Below, piece after piece: positions 27,949 through 38,980 of a stretch of 58,766 nt of DNA. Source of the stretch: Actinomycetota bacterium (GTDB taxonomy: Bacteria; Actinomycetota; Actinomycetes; Streptosporangiales; Streptosporangiaceae); assembly GCA_021324595.1 (NCBI GenBank), contig JAJPIV010000045.1, forward strand, positions 1-58,766, in the 5' to 3' direction. The number at the start of each line of letters is the position of its first letter. Position 1 is the stretch's first letter. The notes below the pieces were generated by a model that saw nothing but the letters and a program-made list of their open reading frames with translations, did no database searches and was not told the DNA's origin. The translations under genes were made by a program, and so were the position numbers.

Positions 27949-29442
27949 ATGGCGATGCGAGACGATCAGGGCAACGGCGAGGGCCTGCCCCCAGGGGAGC
28001 CGGGGACCGGCGGCGCGCCGGCGGCCCCGGGCCGGCCGGGCGCCTGGCCGCCGGCCCCTGGCGCTCCCGGGCCGGGAGAACTCCCCGGATCCGCCCCGGG
28101 TCCCGGCGGTCCCTCGTTCACCTGGGGCTACGCGAGCCCGCCTCAGCACCTGCCGCCCCCCGGCCCGCGGCCCGCGCGCCTGCGCGGCCTGCTCGCCTAC
28201 CTGGTGGTCGCGGTCGTCGCCGCCGCCGCCGGCGCCGGGATCACCGGATACGCGCTGCGCGGAGCCGCGGCGCCGGGAAGCTCGGCGAGCGGGCCGGCCC
28301 AGGGGGGCGGCCCGGGCTTCCCCGGCGGGCAGGTGCCCGGCGGCGGGGCCAGGGGCGGCGTTCCCGGCTCGGTCATGCGGGCGGTGGTCAGCGCCGTCCG
28401 GCCGGGCCTGGTCGACATCTCCAGCAACCTCGGCTACCAGGGCACGCAGGCCGCCGCCACCGGCATGATCATCAGCAGGAACGGCCTGGTGCTCACCAAC
28501 AACCACGTGATCACCGACACCACCCAGCTGTACGCCACGCTGGTCTCAACCGGCCAGCACTTCAGGGCGAAGTGGCTCGGCTACGACGCGGTCGACGATG
28601 TCGCCGTCATCAAGCTGATCGGCGCGCGCGACCTGCGCACGGTGCCGATCGGGAACTCGGCAACGGTCAGGCTCGGCGAGCGGGTGATCGCGCTCGGCAA
28701 CGCCAACGGCGCCGGCGGCGCGCCCGCCACCGCCGGCACCGTGACCGGGCTGAACCGGACCATCACCGCGAGCGACAGCGGGGTCGCCACCAGCGAGACG
28801 CTGCACGGCATGATCGAGACGAACGCCGGGATCGTGCGCGGCGATTCGGGCGGCCCGCTCGTCGACACCGCGGGCCGCGTGATCGGGATGGACACGGCCG
28901 CGGTGACCGGGCAGATCGGCTTCGGCGCCGAGAACCAGGGGTACGCCATCCCGATCAACAAGGCGCTCCGGATCGCCGACCAGATCATCGCCGGACGGCC
29001 GGGCCCCCGGGTCCAGATCGGATCGACGGGCTTCATGGGCGTGCTCGTGCCCGCGGACGGGGCGAGCCGGGCGACGAGCCCGCGGCGGCAGCGCCAGCTC
29101 CAGCTCCAGCAGGACCAGGCGAGCTCGGCGTTCCCGGTCCAGCCGTCCACGCCGGTCTGCCTGGCCAACGACCTGAACGCCGGCATCCCGGCGCGGGTCG
29201 CCCCGGTCAGCTCGGGCGCGCTGATCATCGGGGAGCTCTGCGGGACGCCCGCCGATCGCGCGGGGATCGTGGCCGGGGACGTGATCACGGCGGTCGGCGG
29301 CAAGCGGGTCACCTCGCCCGCCCAGCTGACCACGGTCATGCACGGCTTCAAGCCGGGCATGACGGTCACGGTCACGTGGGCGGACGTGAACGGCCAGATC
29401 CACCGCAGCAGGCTGGTGCTGATCCAGGCGCCGCCGCACTGA
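27949..29442 (+). CDS. membrane-anchored HtrA/DegP-type serine protease with PDZ domain
   Basis: This is a 497-residue envelope protease for quality control or signalling. A Pro/Gly-rich cytosolic tail (1-80) is followed by one transmembrane helix (about 84-104), a Gly-rich linker, the trypsin-like domain and one C-terminal PDZ domain. The catalytic triad is His186 (LTNNHVI), Asp217 (DAVDDVAVI) and Ser300 (RGDSGGPL). The PDZ carrier region is GTPADRAGIVAGDVITAVGG. An unusual Gln/Arg-rich insert (near residues 376-390) sits between protease and PDZ, and two cysteines flank it. A second ATG at 27955 is better spaced from GAGGGTGG and may be the true start. Confidence 0.92.
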   Translation: MAMRDDQGNGEGLPPGEPGTGGAPAAPGRPGAWPPAPGAPGPGELPGSAPGPGGPSFTWGYASPPQHLPPPGPRPARLRGLLAYLVVAVVAAAAGAGITGYALRGAAAPGSSASGPAQGGGPGFPGGQVPGGGARGGVPGSVMRAVVSAVRPGLVDISSNLGYQGTQAAATGMIISRNGLVLTNNHVITDTTQLYATLVSTGQHFRAKWLGYDAVDDVAVIKLIGARDLRTVPIGNSATVRLGERVIALGNANGAGGAPATAGTVTGLNRTITASDSGVATSETLHGMIETNAGIVRGDSGGPLVDTAGRVIGMDTAAVTGQIGFGAENQGYAIPINKALRIADQIIAGRPGPRVQIGSTGFMGVLVPADGASRATSPRRQRQLQLQQDQASSAFPVQPSTPVCLANDLNAGIPARVAPVSSGALIIGELCGTPADRAGIVAGDVITAVGGKRVTSPAQLTTVMHGFKPGMTVTVTWADVNGQIHRSRLVLIQAPPH

Positions 29443-29452
29443 CCGGCCCGGC

Positions 29453-29488
29453 GGCAGTCCCGCCCGGCCCTGCGCGGGCGGGACTGCC
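29453..29488. terminator. bidirectional terminator: perfect 14-bp stem, 8-base loop
   Basis: GGCAGTCCCGCCCG (29453-29466) pairs perfectly with 29475-29488 around an 8-base loop. It lies between the convergent protease and dapE genes, 11 bp after one stop and 35 bp from the other. No U-tract is present. This is the clearest intrinsic-terminator-like hairpin in the window. Confidence 0.75.
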
Positions 29489-29522
29489 TGCGCGATCGCC
29501 CCGGGCTCCTGCCTGCGCGGCC

Positions 29523-30584
29523 CTACCCGCCGGCGAGCCAGGAGCGCATGCGGGCCTCGCACTCCGCGACCGCCTCCAGGCGGACGTGCTCGCCGCGGCT
29601 GTGGGCGAGCGAGGGCTCGCCGGGCCCGAAGTTGACGGCGGGGACACCAAGCGCGTCGAACCTCGCCACGTCGGTCCACCCGAGCTTGGCCCGCGGCTGC
29701 CCGCCCATCGCGGCCACGAACGACGCCGCGGCCGGGCTGGCGAGACCGGGCCGCGCGCCCCCGGCCGAGTCCACGATCGCGACGGGCCACCGGCCGAAGA
29801 CCTCGCGCACGTGCGCCGCGGCCTGCTCGGCCGACCGGTCCGGGGCGAACCTGTAATTCACCGTCACCACGCACTCGTCCGGGATCACGTTGCCCGCCAC
29901 CCCCCCGGTGATGCCGACCGCGTTCAGGCCCTCGCGGAAGGTGAGCCCGTCCACCTCGGGCTCCCGCGGACGGTAGGACCGGAGCACCTGCAGGATGTCG
30001 CCGGCCTCGTGGATCGCGTTGCGCCCCATCCACCAGCGGGCGCTGTGGGCCCGCTCCCCGGCGGCGCGCACCTCGGCCCGGAGCGTCCCCTGGCAGCCGC
30101 CCTCCACCAGGCCCCCGGTGGGCTCGAGCAGGACGGCGAAGTCGCCGGCGAGCAGCCCGGGGGCGCTCCTGGCGATGCGGAGCAGGCCGTTCCGCTCCGA
30201 CTCCACCTCTTCGCAGTCGTAGAACACGTACGTCACGTCCATGGCGGGGCTGGTCATCGTCGCGGCCAGCCTGAGCTGCACGGCGACGCCCGCCTTCATG
30301 TCCGAGGCGCCGCAGCCGTACAGCACGCCGCCGTCGGTCCGCGATGGCAGGTTCCCCGCCGCCGGCACCGTGTCGATGTGCCCGGCCAGCACCACCCGCC
30401 GGTCCCGGCCGAGCGTGGTGCGGGCGACGATCGCGTTGCCGTCCCGGTGCACCGCCAGGTGCGGCAGCCCGCGCAGCGCGCGCTCGATCGCGTCGGCGAG
30501 CGGGCGCTCGGCGCCGCTGACCGACTCGGTGTCCACCAGCCGCGCGGTCAGCGTCCCGGCGTCCGCCCACAGGTCGAGGTCCAT
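29523..30584 (-). CDS. dapE: succinyl-diaminopimelate desuccinylase
   Basis: The enzyme hydrolyses N-succinyl-LL-diaminopimelate in lysine and peptidoglycan precursor synthesis. It has 353 residues, as usual for actinobacterial DapE. The M20 peptidase metal ligands are in order: LAGHIDTVPAAG, GCGASDMKAG, YDCEEVESERNG, LLEPTGGLVEGGCQGTLR and, at the end, GEPSLAHSRGEHV. The dimerisation domain lies between (about 175-285). The start codon is nine bases after the SGNH hydrolase stop on the same strand, so the two may form an operon, but TAGTCT just upstream could also give a leaderless dapE message. Confidence 0.94.
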   Translation of the reverse strand: MDLDLWADAGTLTARLVDTESVSGAERPLADAIERALRGLPHLAVHRDGNAIVARTTLGRDRRVVLAGHIDTVPAAGNLPSRTDGGVLYGCGASDMKAGVAVQLRLAATMTSPAMDVTYVFYDCEEVESERNGLLRIARSAPGLLAGDFAVLLEPTGGLVEGGCQGTLRAEVRAAGERAHSARWWMGRNAIHEAGDILQVLRSYRPREPEVDGLTFREGLNAVGITGGVAGNVIPDECVVTVNYRFAPDRSAEQAAAHVREVFGRWPVAIVDSAGGARPGLASPAAASFVAAMGGQPRAKLGWTDVARFDALGVPAVNFGPGEPSLAHSRGEHVRLEAVAECEARMRSWLAGG

Positions 30585-30590
30585 CGCGCC

Positions 30591-30596
30591 AGACTA
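30591..30596 (-). promoter_or_regulatory. -10-like TAGTCT, six bases before dapE ATG
   Basis: TAGTCT-N6-ATG on the minus strand fits a leaderless start. Its first three bases are also the stop codon of the upstream hydrolase gene, so the match may partly be forced by that codon. Confidence 0.3.
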
Positions 30597-31481
30597 GCGG
30601 CCCGCCCGCCTCCCGGGCCGGGCGCGCTCACTGGCGGCCGCGGCCGCCGTCACCCGGGCCGCCCGGGGCCGCGGCGCGGCGCCGGAGCCCGCCGCCCGCA
30701 CGACCGCCAGCCCCGGCCGCTTCGCGGGCCGCCCGTCCCCGCTCGACACGCCGTGCAGGCGCCGGCTCAGGTACGGCGCGGCGTGCTCGGTCACCCATTC
30801 CAGGTCGTCCCACCGCGCCCGCATCCAGGCCGCCGCCGCGCCCAGCCGCCCCGGCCCGCGCGGTCCCGGCGCCGGCGGCTCGCGCCAGTCCTCGGTCACC
30901 GGGAGCCCGATCGCCTCGCACGCGAGCAGCGCCACCCGCCGGTGGCCGTCCGGCGCCATGTGCAGCCGGTCGGCCGTCCAGAGCTCGCGGCCGGCCAGGG
31001 CGCGCATCGACCACAGGTCGACGAGCACGCAGCCATGGCGGCCCGCGATCGCCCTGACGTGCATGCTGAACACGGCGGCCTTCCCCCTGATCAGCCGGAG
31101 CACGGGGAACGCCTTCGGATCGAACCCGGTGAACGCCATCACCACGGCGCCCGCCGACGTCAGGGCGGTCACCGCGGCCTCGAACGTGGCGGCGAGCTCA
31201 TCGGGATCGGCGCGCGGCCGGAGCAGGTCGTTCCCGCCCGCCGCCAGGCTGACCAGGTCGGGCGCCATGGCGACCGCCGCCGGCACCTGCTCGCCGAGCA
31301 CCTCGCCGATCAGCTTGCCGCGGACCGCGAGGTTCGCGTAGCGCAGGCCGGGACGGTGCGCGGCCAGGTGCTCGGCGAACCTGTCCGCCCAGCCGCGGCA
31401 GCCCGTCCCGGCGGCGTCGGGATCGCCCACGCCCTCGGTGAAGCTGTCGCCCAGGGCGACGTATGACGCGTACCGCACCAT
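30594..31481 (-). CDS. SGNH/GDSL-type lipase/esterase family hydrolase
   Basis: The product has 295 residues from ATG 31481 (MVRYASYVALGDSFTEG), with GAGGAGA and GGGGAC upstream; the longer frame to 31706 adds only Arg/Gly-rich sequence. All four SGNH blocks are present: nucleophile Ser in ALGDSFTEGVG, Gly in AVRGKLIGEVL, Asn in AAGGNDLLRPR, and the Asp/His pair in ADRLHMAPDGHRRVA. No signal peptide is visible, so it is probably cytosolic. The last 60 residues are Arg/Ala/Pro-rich. It likely deacylates a small ester; the substrate is unknown. Confidence 0.9.
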   Translation of the reverse strand: MVRYASYVALGDSFTEGVGDPDAAGTGCRGWADRFAEHLAAHRPGLRYANLAVRGKLIGEVLGEQVPAAVAMAPDLVSLAAGGNDLLRPRADPDELAATFEAAVTALTSAGAVVMAFTGFDPKAFPVLRLIRGKAAVFSMHVRAIAGRHGCVLVDLWSMRALAGRELWTADRLHMAPDGHRRVALLACEAIGLPVTEDWREPPAPGPRGPGRLGAAAAWMRARWDDLEWVTEHAAPYLSRRLHGVSSGDGRPAKRPGLAVVRAAGSGAAPRPRAARVTAAAAASERARPGRRAGR

Positions 31482-31593
31482 GCCCGTCCCCGTCTCCTCG
31501 CCGCTCGCATCGTGACCCGGGCCGCCCGCGCCGGGGCGGCTGACCCGATGCGTTATTCCCAGCCCGCTCCCGCCGTCACGGCGGGCCGCGCGC

Positions 31594-31650
31594 CGCATGG
31601 GCCCCGTGAGGAATCGCCGCGAGGGCGCATGGGCCGCGCAAGGAAGCGGC
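31594..31650. promoter_or_regulatory. 25-bp imperfect direct repeats, 32 bp apart, upstream of kdp (candidate KdpE sites)
   Basis: CGCATGGGCC occurs at 31594-31603 and 31626-31635, and both copies continue with a related N-CG-N2-AGGAA-N-CG tail (about 20 of 25 positions match). The 32-bp period is about three helical turns, so both would face the same side of the DNA. They lie about 80-115 bp before the first kdp reading frame. KdpE belongs to the OmpR family, whose members usually bind direct repeats, which makes these the best candidate operator. TTGACT at 31671-31676 is a possible -35, without a convincing -10. Confidence 0.4.
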
Positions 31651-31709
31651 TCCCGGCGCCCCGGGCGCGGTTGACTGGCCATGTCGCATCGCCTCGCCCG
31701 GAGCACGCC

Positions 31710-31799
31710 ATGGCCGACCTCGCCTTCACCGCGCTGAGCGTCACGATCTTCGCGGTGCTGTTCCTGCTGCTGAAGGGGATGGAGCGCGGTGAGCGCTAG
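31710..31799 (+). CDS. 29-residue single-span membrane peptide preceding kdpF
   Basis: A short frame (MADLAFTALSVTIFAVLFLL then a charged KGMERGER end) has one transmembrane helix and a basic/acidic C-terminus. GGAG lies eight bases before the ATG. It overlaps the kdpF GTG by 11 bp, so it looks translated and coupled. It is easily missed because of its size. I recall similar peptides before kdp in other actinomycetes, but no established function. Confidence 0.6.
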   Translation: MADLAFTALSVTIFAVLFLLLKGMERGER

Positions 31800-31878
31800 C
31801 GACTGGCTGGGCCTGGTGGTCGCCGTCGCCCTGGTGGTCTACCTGTTCGCCGCCCTCGTCCTCCCGGAGCGGTTCTGA
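31789..31878 (+). CDS. kdpF: potassium-transporting ATPase subunit F
   Basis: GTG 31789 opens a 29-residue hydrophobic peptide ([20 protein letters not shown] then ALVLPERF), the right length and form for KdpF, which stabilises the KdpFABC complex in the membrane. The stop overlaps the kdpA ATG by one base (TGATG). Confidence 0.8.
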   Translation: MSASDWLGLVVAVALVVYLFAALVLPERF

Positions 31879-33538
31879 TGTCCGCCACCGCCGCCGGCTG
31901 GCTGCAGGCCGGCCTGCTGGTCGTCGCGCTCGCCGCCTGCCACGTGCCGCTCGGCGACCACATGGCGCGGATCTTCACCGGGGACCGGCACTGGCGGGCT
32001 GAGCGGGTGATCTACCGGCTGATCGGAGCCGATCCGGACTCGGACCAGGCCTGGTCCGCCTACGCGCGCAGCGTGCTGGCGTTCTCGCTGATCAGCGTCG
32101 TGCTGCTGTACGCTGCCGAGCGGCTGCAGCACCTCCTGCCGCTCTCGCTCGGCTTGCCGGGCGTGCCGCCCGCCCTCGCCTTCAACACCGCCGCGTCGTT
32201 CGTGACCAACACCAACTGGCAGAACTACGCCGGCGAGACGACGATGGGCTACCTGGTCCAGATGGCCGGACTGGCGGTGCAGAACTTCCTGTCCGCCGCG
32301 GTCGGCCTGGCCGTCGCGATCGCGCTGGTCCGCGGCTTCGCCCGGTCGAGGACGAACCGCCTGGGCAACTTCTGGGTGGACCTGACCCGGTCACTGACCC
32401 GGCTGCTCATCCCGCTGTCGGTCATCGGCGCGCTGGTCCTGGCGGCCGGCGGCGTGATCGACAACTTTCACGCCAGCCAGGTCGTCACCACGGTCGCGGG
32501 CGGCCATCAGGCCATCACCGGCGGGCCGGTCGCCTCGCAGGAGGTGATCAAGCAGCTGGGCAACAACGGCGGCGGCTTCTACAACGCGAACTCGGCGCAC
32601 CCGTTCGAGAACCCCAGCCCCTTCACCAACTGGTTCGAGATCTTCCTGATGCTGCTGATCCCGATGTCGCTGCCGCGCGCGTTCGGCAGGATGGTGAACG
32701 ACACCCGGCAGGGCTACGCGATCGCCTCGGTCATGGCCCTGCTGTGGCTGGCGGCGGCCGGGGGCATCAGCTACTTCGAGGCGCGCGGCGCCGGCCTGGC
32801 CCCGGCGGTGGCCCGCGGCGCGATGGAAGGCAAGAACGTGGCGTTCGGCATTCCCGGGTCCGCCCTGTTCGCGGCGTCCACGACCGTGACGTCGACCGGC
32901 GCCGTCAACGCGGCCCACGACTCGCTGACCGCCTTCGGCGGCGGCATCGCCCTGTTCGACATGGCGCTCGGCGAGATCGTCCCCGGCGGGATCGGCGCGG
33001 GGCTGTACGGGATGCTGATCCTGGCCGTCGTCACGGTGTTCGTCGGCGGGCTGATGGTGGGCCGCACCCCGGAGTACCTCGGCAAGAAGATCCGGCCCGC
33101 CGAGATGAAGTACGCCGCCCTGTACTTCCTGACCACGCCGATGGTCGCCCTGGCCGCGGCGGGAGCCTCGGCCGGCCTGAGGTCCCCGCGGGCGTCGGTC
33201 CTCAACCCGGGCCCGCACGGGCTGACCGAGATCCTCTACGCGTTCGTGTCGATGGCCAACAACAACGGCTCCGCCTTCGCGGGGCTGTCCACCGACACGC
33301 TCTGGTACAACACGGCCGGCGGAGCCGTGATGCTGCTGGCCCGCTTCGCCCCGATCATCTTCGTGCTCGGCCTGGCCGGGTCGCTGGCCAGGCAGCAGCC
33401 GGTGCCCGCCAGCGCGGGCACCATCCCCACGCATAAGCCGCTCTTCGCCGGGATGCTGATCGGGGTCATCATCATCCTCGTCGGCCTCACCTACTTCCCG
33501 GCGCTGGCGCTCGGCCCGCTCGCGGAGGGGCTGCGCTG

Positions 33539-33539
<1 letters not shown>
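31878..33539 (+). CDS. kdpA: potassium-transporting ATPase subunit A (K+ channel-like subunit)
   Basis: This 553-residue membrane subunit selects and admits K+ from outside. The four pore-loop signatures of KdpA are visible in order: [46 protein letters not shown] and [13 protein letters not shown]. About ten transmembrane helices are predicted. It is a normal, complete KdpA. Its stop overlaps the kdpB start (TGATG). Confidence 0.97.
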
Positions 33540-35695
<2,156 letters not shown>

Positions 35696-35700
35696 CCGCC

Positions 35701-36336
35701 ATGTCCCACCTGTCGTCATCCGCGCGCCAGCTCGCCGCCGCCGTCCGCGGCTGGGTGATCTTCACGATCATCTGCGGCCTGGCCTACCCGCTGGTGGTCT
35801 TCGGCGTCGCGCAGATCGCCTTCCCCCGCCAGGCGGACGGCTCGCTGGTCACCTACCGGGGCCGGGTGGTCGGCTCCAGCCTGCTGTGCCAGGAGTTCAC
35901 CACCCCCGGGGGCCAGCCGCTGGCCCGGTACTTCCAGCCCCGGCCATCGGCGTCGGCGGCCTCGCCCACCAGCGGCGCCGGCGGCTGCGACCCGCTGGCC
36001 AGCGGGGCCTCCAACCTCGGGCCGGACAACCCGGTGCTGGTACGCGACATCGAGCCGAGGCAGCGGCGGGTGGCCGCCTTCGACCACGTGCCGGTCTCCG
36101 CCATACCGGCCGACGCGGTCACCACCTCGGGCTCGGGCCTTGACCCCCTCATCTCGCCCCAGAACGCGGCGATCCAGGCGGCCCGGGTCGCCGCCGCCCG
36201 CCACGTGAGCGTGGCGGCGATCATGGCCCTGGTCCGCCGGTACACCCAGGGCCGGGCGCTGGGGATCCTGGGCGAGCCCGGGGTGAACGTGCTGCTGCTC
36301 AACATCGCGCTCGACCAGAGGTACCCCGTACGGTGA
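35701..36336 (+). CDS. kdpC: potassium-transporting ATPase subunit C
   Basis: This 211-residue subunit has one N-terminal transmembrane helix (GWVIFTIICGLAYPLVVFGV) and an extracytoplasmic domain. ATG 35701 lies five bases after the kdpB stop. Family motifs are PRQADGSLV, GSSLLCQEF, YFQPRPSA, the SGSGLDPLISPQNAAIQAAR segment and LNIALDQRY. The domain is thought to assist high-affinity K+ binding and complex assembly. Confidence 0.96.
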   Translation: MSHLSSSARQLAAAVRGWVIFTIICGLAYPLVVFGVAQIAFPRQADGSLVTYRGRVVGSSLLCQEFTTPGGQPLARYFQPRPSASAASPTSGAGGCDPLASGASNLGPDNPVLVRDIEPRQRRVAAFDHVPVSAIPADAVTTSGSGLDPLISPQNAAIQAARVAAARHVSVAAIMALVRRYTQGRALGILGEPGVNVLLLNIALDQRYPVR

Positions 36337-36343
36337 AGGGAGC

Positions 36344-38980
36344 ATGACCGACACCGGCCTGGAACGGCCAGCCGGGGGCGCCGGACCGGGCCGCCGCGGC
36401 CAGCTGAGGATCTACCTGGGAGCGGCGCCCGGGGTCGGCAAGACCTTCGCCATGCTCGGCGAGGGGCACCGGCGGCTCTCCCGCGGCACCGACGTGGTCG
36501 TGGCGTTCGCCGAGACGCATGGCCGGCGGCGAACCGCCGGGCAGCTCGCGGGCCTGCCGGTGATCCCCAGGGCGAGGATCGCCTACCGCGGCGCCGTCTT
36601 CGAGGAGATGGACCTCGCCGCGGTGCTGGCGCGCCGCCCGCAGGTCGCGCTCGTCGACGAGCTCGCGCACACGAACGTGCCCGGCTCCCGGAACGCCAAG
36701 CGCTGGCAGGACGTCGAGGAGCTGCGCGCCGCCGGCATCGACGTGATCACCACGGTGAACATCCAGCACCTCGAGTCGCTCAACGACGTGGTCGCGAGGA
36801 TCACCGGGGTGCGGCAGCGCGAGACGCTGCCCCACGCGATCGTCCGGGCGGCCGACCAGGTGGAGCTGGTGGACATGACGCCCGAGGCGCTGCGCCGGAG
36901 GATGGCCCACGGCAACATCTACCCGGCCGAGCGGATCGACGCGGCGCTCGGCAACTACTTCCGGCCGGGAAACCTGGCCGCGCTGCGCGAGCTCGCGCTG
37001 CTCTGGCTCGCCGGCAAGGTGGACGAGGGGCTCCAGCGTTACCGCGAGGCGCACGGCATCGGCGCCACCTGGGAGGCGAGGGAACGGGTGGTGGTCGCGC
37101 TGACCGGCGGCCCGGAGGGGGAGGTCCTCATCCGCCGCGCCGCCAGGATCGCCGCCCGCTCCGCCGGCGGTCAGCTGCTCGCGGTCCACGTGGCCAGGCC
37201 GGATGGCCTGACCGGAGCGAGCCCGGCGGCACTGGCCGGGCAGCGCCGGCTCGTGGAGGCGCTGGGCGGCAGCTATCACCAGGTCGTCGGGGACGACGTG
37301 GCACGGGCGCTGCTCGCGTTCGCGCGGGCGGAGAACGCCACCCAGCTCGTGCTCGGCGCCAGCCGCCGGAGCTGGCTGTCCGCGCTGCTCACCGGGCCCG
37401 GGGTGAGCCGGCGCACGATCCGCGAGTCCGGCGACATCGACGTGCACATCGTGACCCACCCGCGGATGGGGCGCGGGCGCGGCCTGCCAGCCCCCCGCCG
37501 CGGCCTTCCGCTCTCGCGCACGGTCGCCGGGTACGCGCTGGCGGTCCTGCTCGCGCCGCTGCTCACCCTGGTCCTGGCCAGCCTGCGACACCGCCTGAAC
37601 CTGACCAGCGACCTCCTGCTGTTCCTGGTCGGCGTCATCTGCGTCGCGCTGACCGGCGGCCTGCTGCCCGCCGTGCTCGCCGCCGTCGCGGATTCGCTGC
37701 TGCTCAACTACTACTTCACGCCGCCGCTGCACACGCTCACGATCGCCCAGGCCAACAACGCCCTCGCCCTGGCGGTGTTCCTCGTGGTCGCGGTCGCGGT
37801 CAGCCTGATCGTGACCGGCGCGGCCAGGCGGGCCGCCCAGGCGGCGCGGGCCAGCGCCGAGTCGAACCTGCTGGTGACCACCGCGGGCAGCGTGCTCCGC
37901 GGCGAGCAGCCGCTTCATGCGGTGCTCGACCGGGCGCGGGAGGCGTTCGCCATGGAATCGGTGACGCTGCTCGAGCGGGAGCCCGGGCCGGGCGGCGAGC
38001 CGGATCCCGGCGCCGGGTGGCGGCCGGTCGCGTGGGCCGGGAACGGCACGGTCAGCGATCCGGGCGAGGCCGACGTGACGGTGCCGGTGAACGACGCGCT
38101 GTGCCTGGCCGCGCGCGGGCGCGCCCTCGCCGCCGCCGACCACGGGGTGCTCGGCGCGCTGGCGGCCTACGCCGCCACCGCCCTGGAGCAGCAGCGCCTG
38201 GCCGCCGAGGCGCAGGCCGCCCGGCCGATCGCCGAGGCCGACCGGATGCGGGCGGCGCTGCTCGCGGCCGTCAGCCACGACCTGCGCACGCCGCTCGCCG
38301 CCGCGAAGGCCGCCGTGACCAGCCTGCGCTCGCACGAGGTCGAATGGGCCGCCGAGGACACGGAGGAGCTGCTCGCCACCGCGGACGAGTCCCTGGACAG
38401 GCTCACCAGCCTCGTGGCGAACCTCCTCGACATGAGCAGGCTGCAGGCCGGGGCGATGGCCGTCTTCCCCCGGCCGACGGACCTGGCCGAGATCGTGGGG
38501 CGGGCGCTGGACGACCTCGGCCCGGCCGGCGCGGCGATCGTCGCCGAGATCCCCGAGGATCTCCCTGAGGTCCGCGCGGACCCGGCCCTGCTGGAGCGGG
38601 TGGTCGTCAACCTGGCCTCCAACGCGGCCCGGTACTCCCCGGCCGGCCTCCCGCCCGTGATGACTGGGAGCGCGCTCGGCGGCATGGTGCAGCTGCGCGT
38701 GATCGACCACGGCCCGGGAGTGCCGGCCGACCAGGTGAGCCGGATGTTCGTGCCGTTCCAGCGGCTCGGCGCCACCGACAACGCCTCGGGCTCCGGCCTC
38801 GGCCTGGCCCTGTCCCGCGGGCTCGCCGAGGCGATGGGCGGGACGCTCGCGCCCGAGGAGACGCCCGGCGGCGGCCTGACGATGGTCCTGTCGCTGCCCG
38901 CCGTGCCGGGCACGGCCTTCACGACCGGAGCCGCCCGCGCCGCGGACGGAACGGCCAGCGCGCGCGAGGAGCCCACGTGA
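36344..38980 (+). CDS. kdpD: osmosensitive K+ channel histidine kinase
   Basis: This is an 878-residue sensor kinase. The N-terminal KdpD domain has Walker A GAAPGVGKTFAMLGEGHRR (about residues 27-45), AFAETHGRRRT and the Walker-B-like VDELAHTNVPGSRNAKRWQD. A universal-stress-type domain follows (about 245-370), then four transmembrane helices (about 390-500) and a GAF-like region. The kinase core has His645 in AAVSHDLRTPL and the ATP-binding boxes NLASNAARYSP, DHGPGVP and GSGLGLALSRGL. It should phosphorylate KdpE under K+ limitation or osmotic stress. A ribosome site, GAAGGGAG, precedes the ATG; its GTGA end overlaps kdpE. Confidence 0.97.
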   Translation: MTDTGLERPAGGAGPGRRGQLRIYLGAAPGVGKTFAMLGEGHRRLSRGTDVVVAFAETHGRRRTAGQLAGLPVIPRARIAYRGAVFEEMDLAAVLARRPQVALVDELAHTNVPGSRNAKRWQDVEELRAAGIDVITTVNIQHLESLNDVVARITGVRQRETLPHAIVRAADQVELVDMTPEALRRRMAHGNIYPAERIDAALGNYFRPGNLAALRELALLWLAGKVDEGLQRYREAHGIGATWEARERVVVALTGGPEGEVLIRRAARIAARSAGGQLLAVHVARPDGLTGASPAALAGQRRLVEALGGSYHQVVGDDVARALLAFARAENATQLVLGASRRSWLSALLTGPGVSRRTIRESGDIDVHIVTHPRMGRGRGLPAPRRGLPLSRTVAGYALAVLLAPLLTLVLASLRHRLNLTSDLLLFLVGVICVALTGGLLPAVLAAVADSLLLNYYFTPPLHTLTIAQANNALALAVFLVVAVAVSLIVTGAARRAAQAARASAESNLLVTTAGSVLRGEQPLHAVLDRAREAFAMESVTLLEREPGPGGEPDPGAGWRPVAWAGNGTVSDPGEADVTVPVNDALCLAARGRALAAADHGVLGALAAYAATALEQQRLAAEAQAARPIAEADRMRAALLAAVSHDLRTPLAAAKAAVTSLRSHEVEWAAEDTEELLATADESLDRLTSLVANLLDMSRLQAGAMAVFPRPTDLAEIVGRALDDLGPAGAAIVAEIPEDLPEVRADPALLERVVVNLASNAARYSPAGLPPVMTGSALGGMVQLRVIDHGPGVPADQVSRMFVPFQRLGATDNASGSGLGLALSRGLAEAMGGTLAPEETPGGGLTMVLSLPAVPGTAFTTGAARAADGTASAREEPT

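Noticed and set aside
27939-31466. 1175-codon plus-strand frame running from htrA through dapE and the SGNH gene
   Set aside because: It is out of frame with htrA and antisense to dapE and the hydrolase, all of which have clear catalytic motifs.
31482-31709. Riboswitch or upstream extension of the first kdp peptide (frame from 31512)
   Set aside because: No conserved riboswitch layout was recognised, and the extra codons are Arg/Pro-rich with a good internal start and ribosome site at 31710.
36299-38710. 803-codon minus-strand frame opposite kdpD
   Set aside because: Composition-driven shadow; kdpD has all kinase motifs in order.
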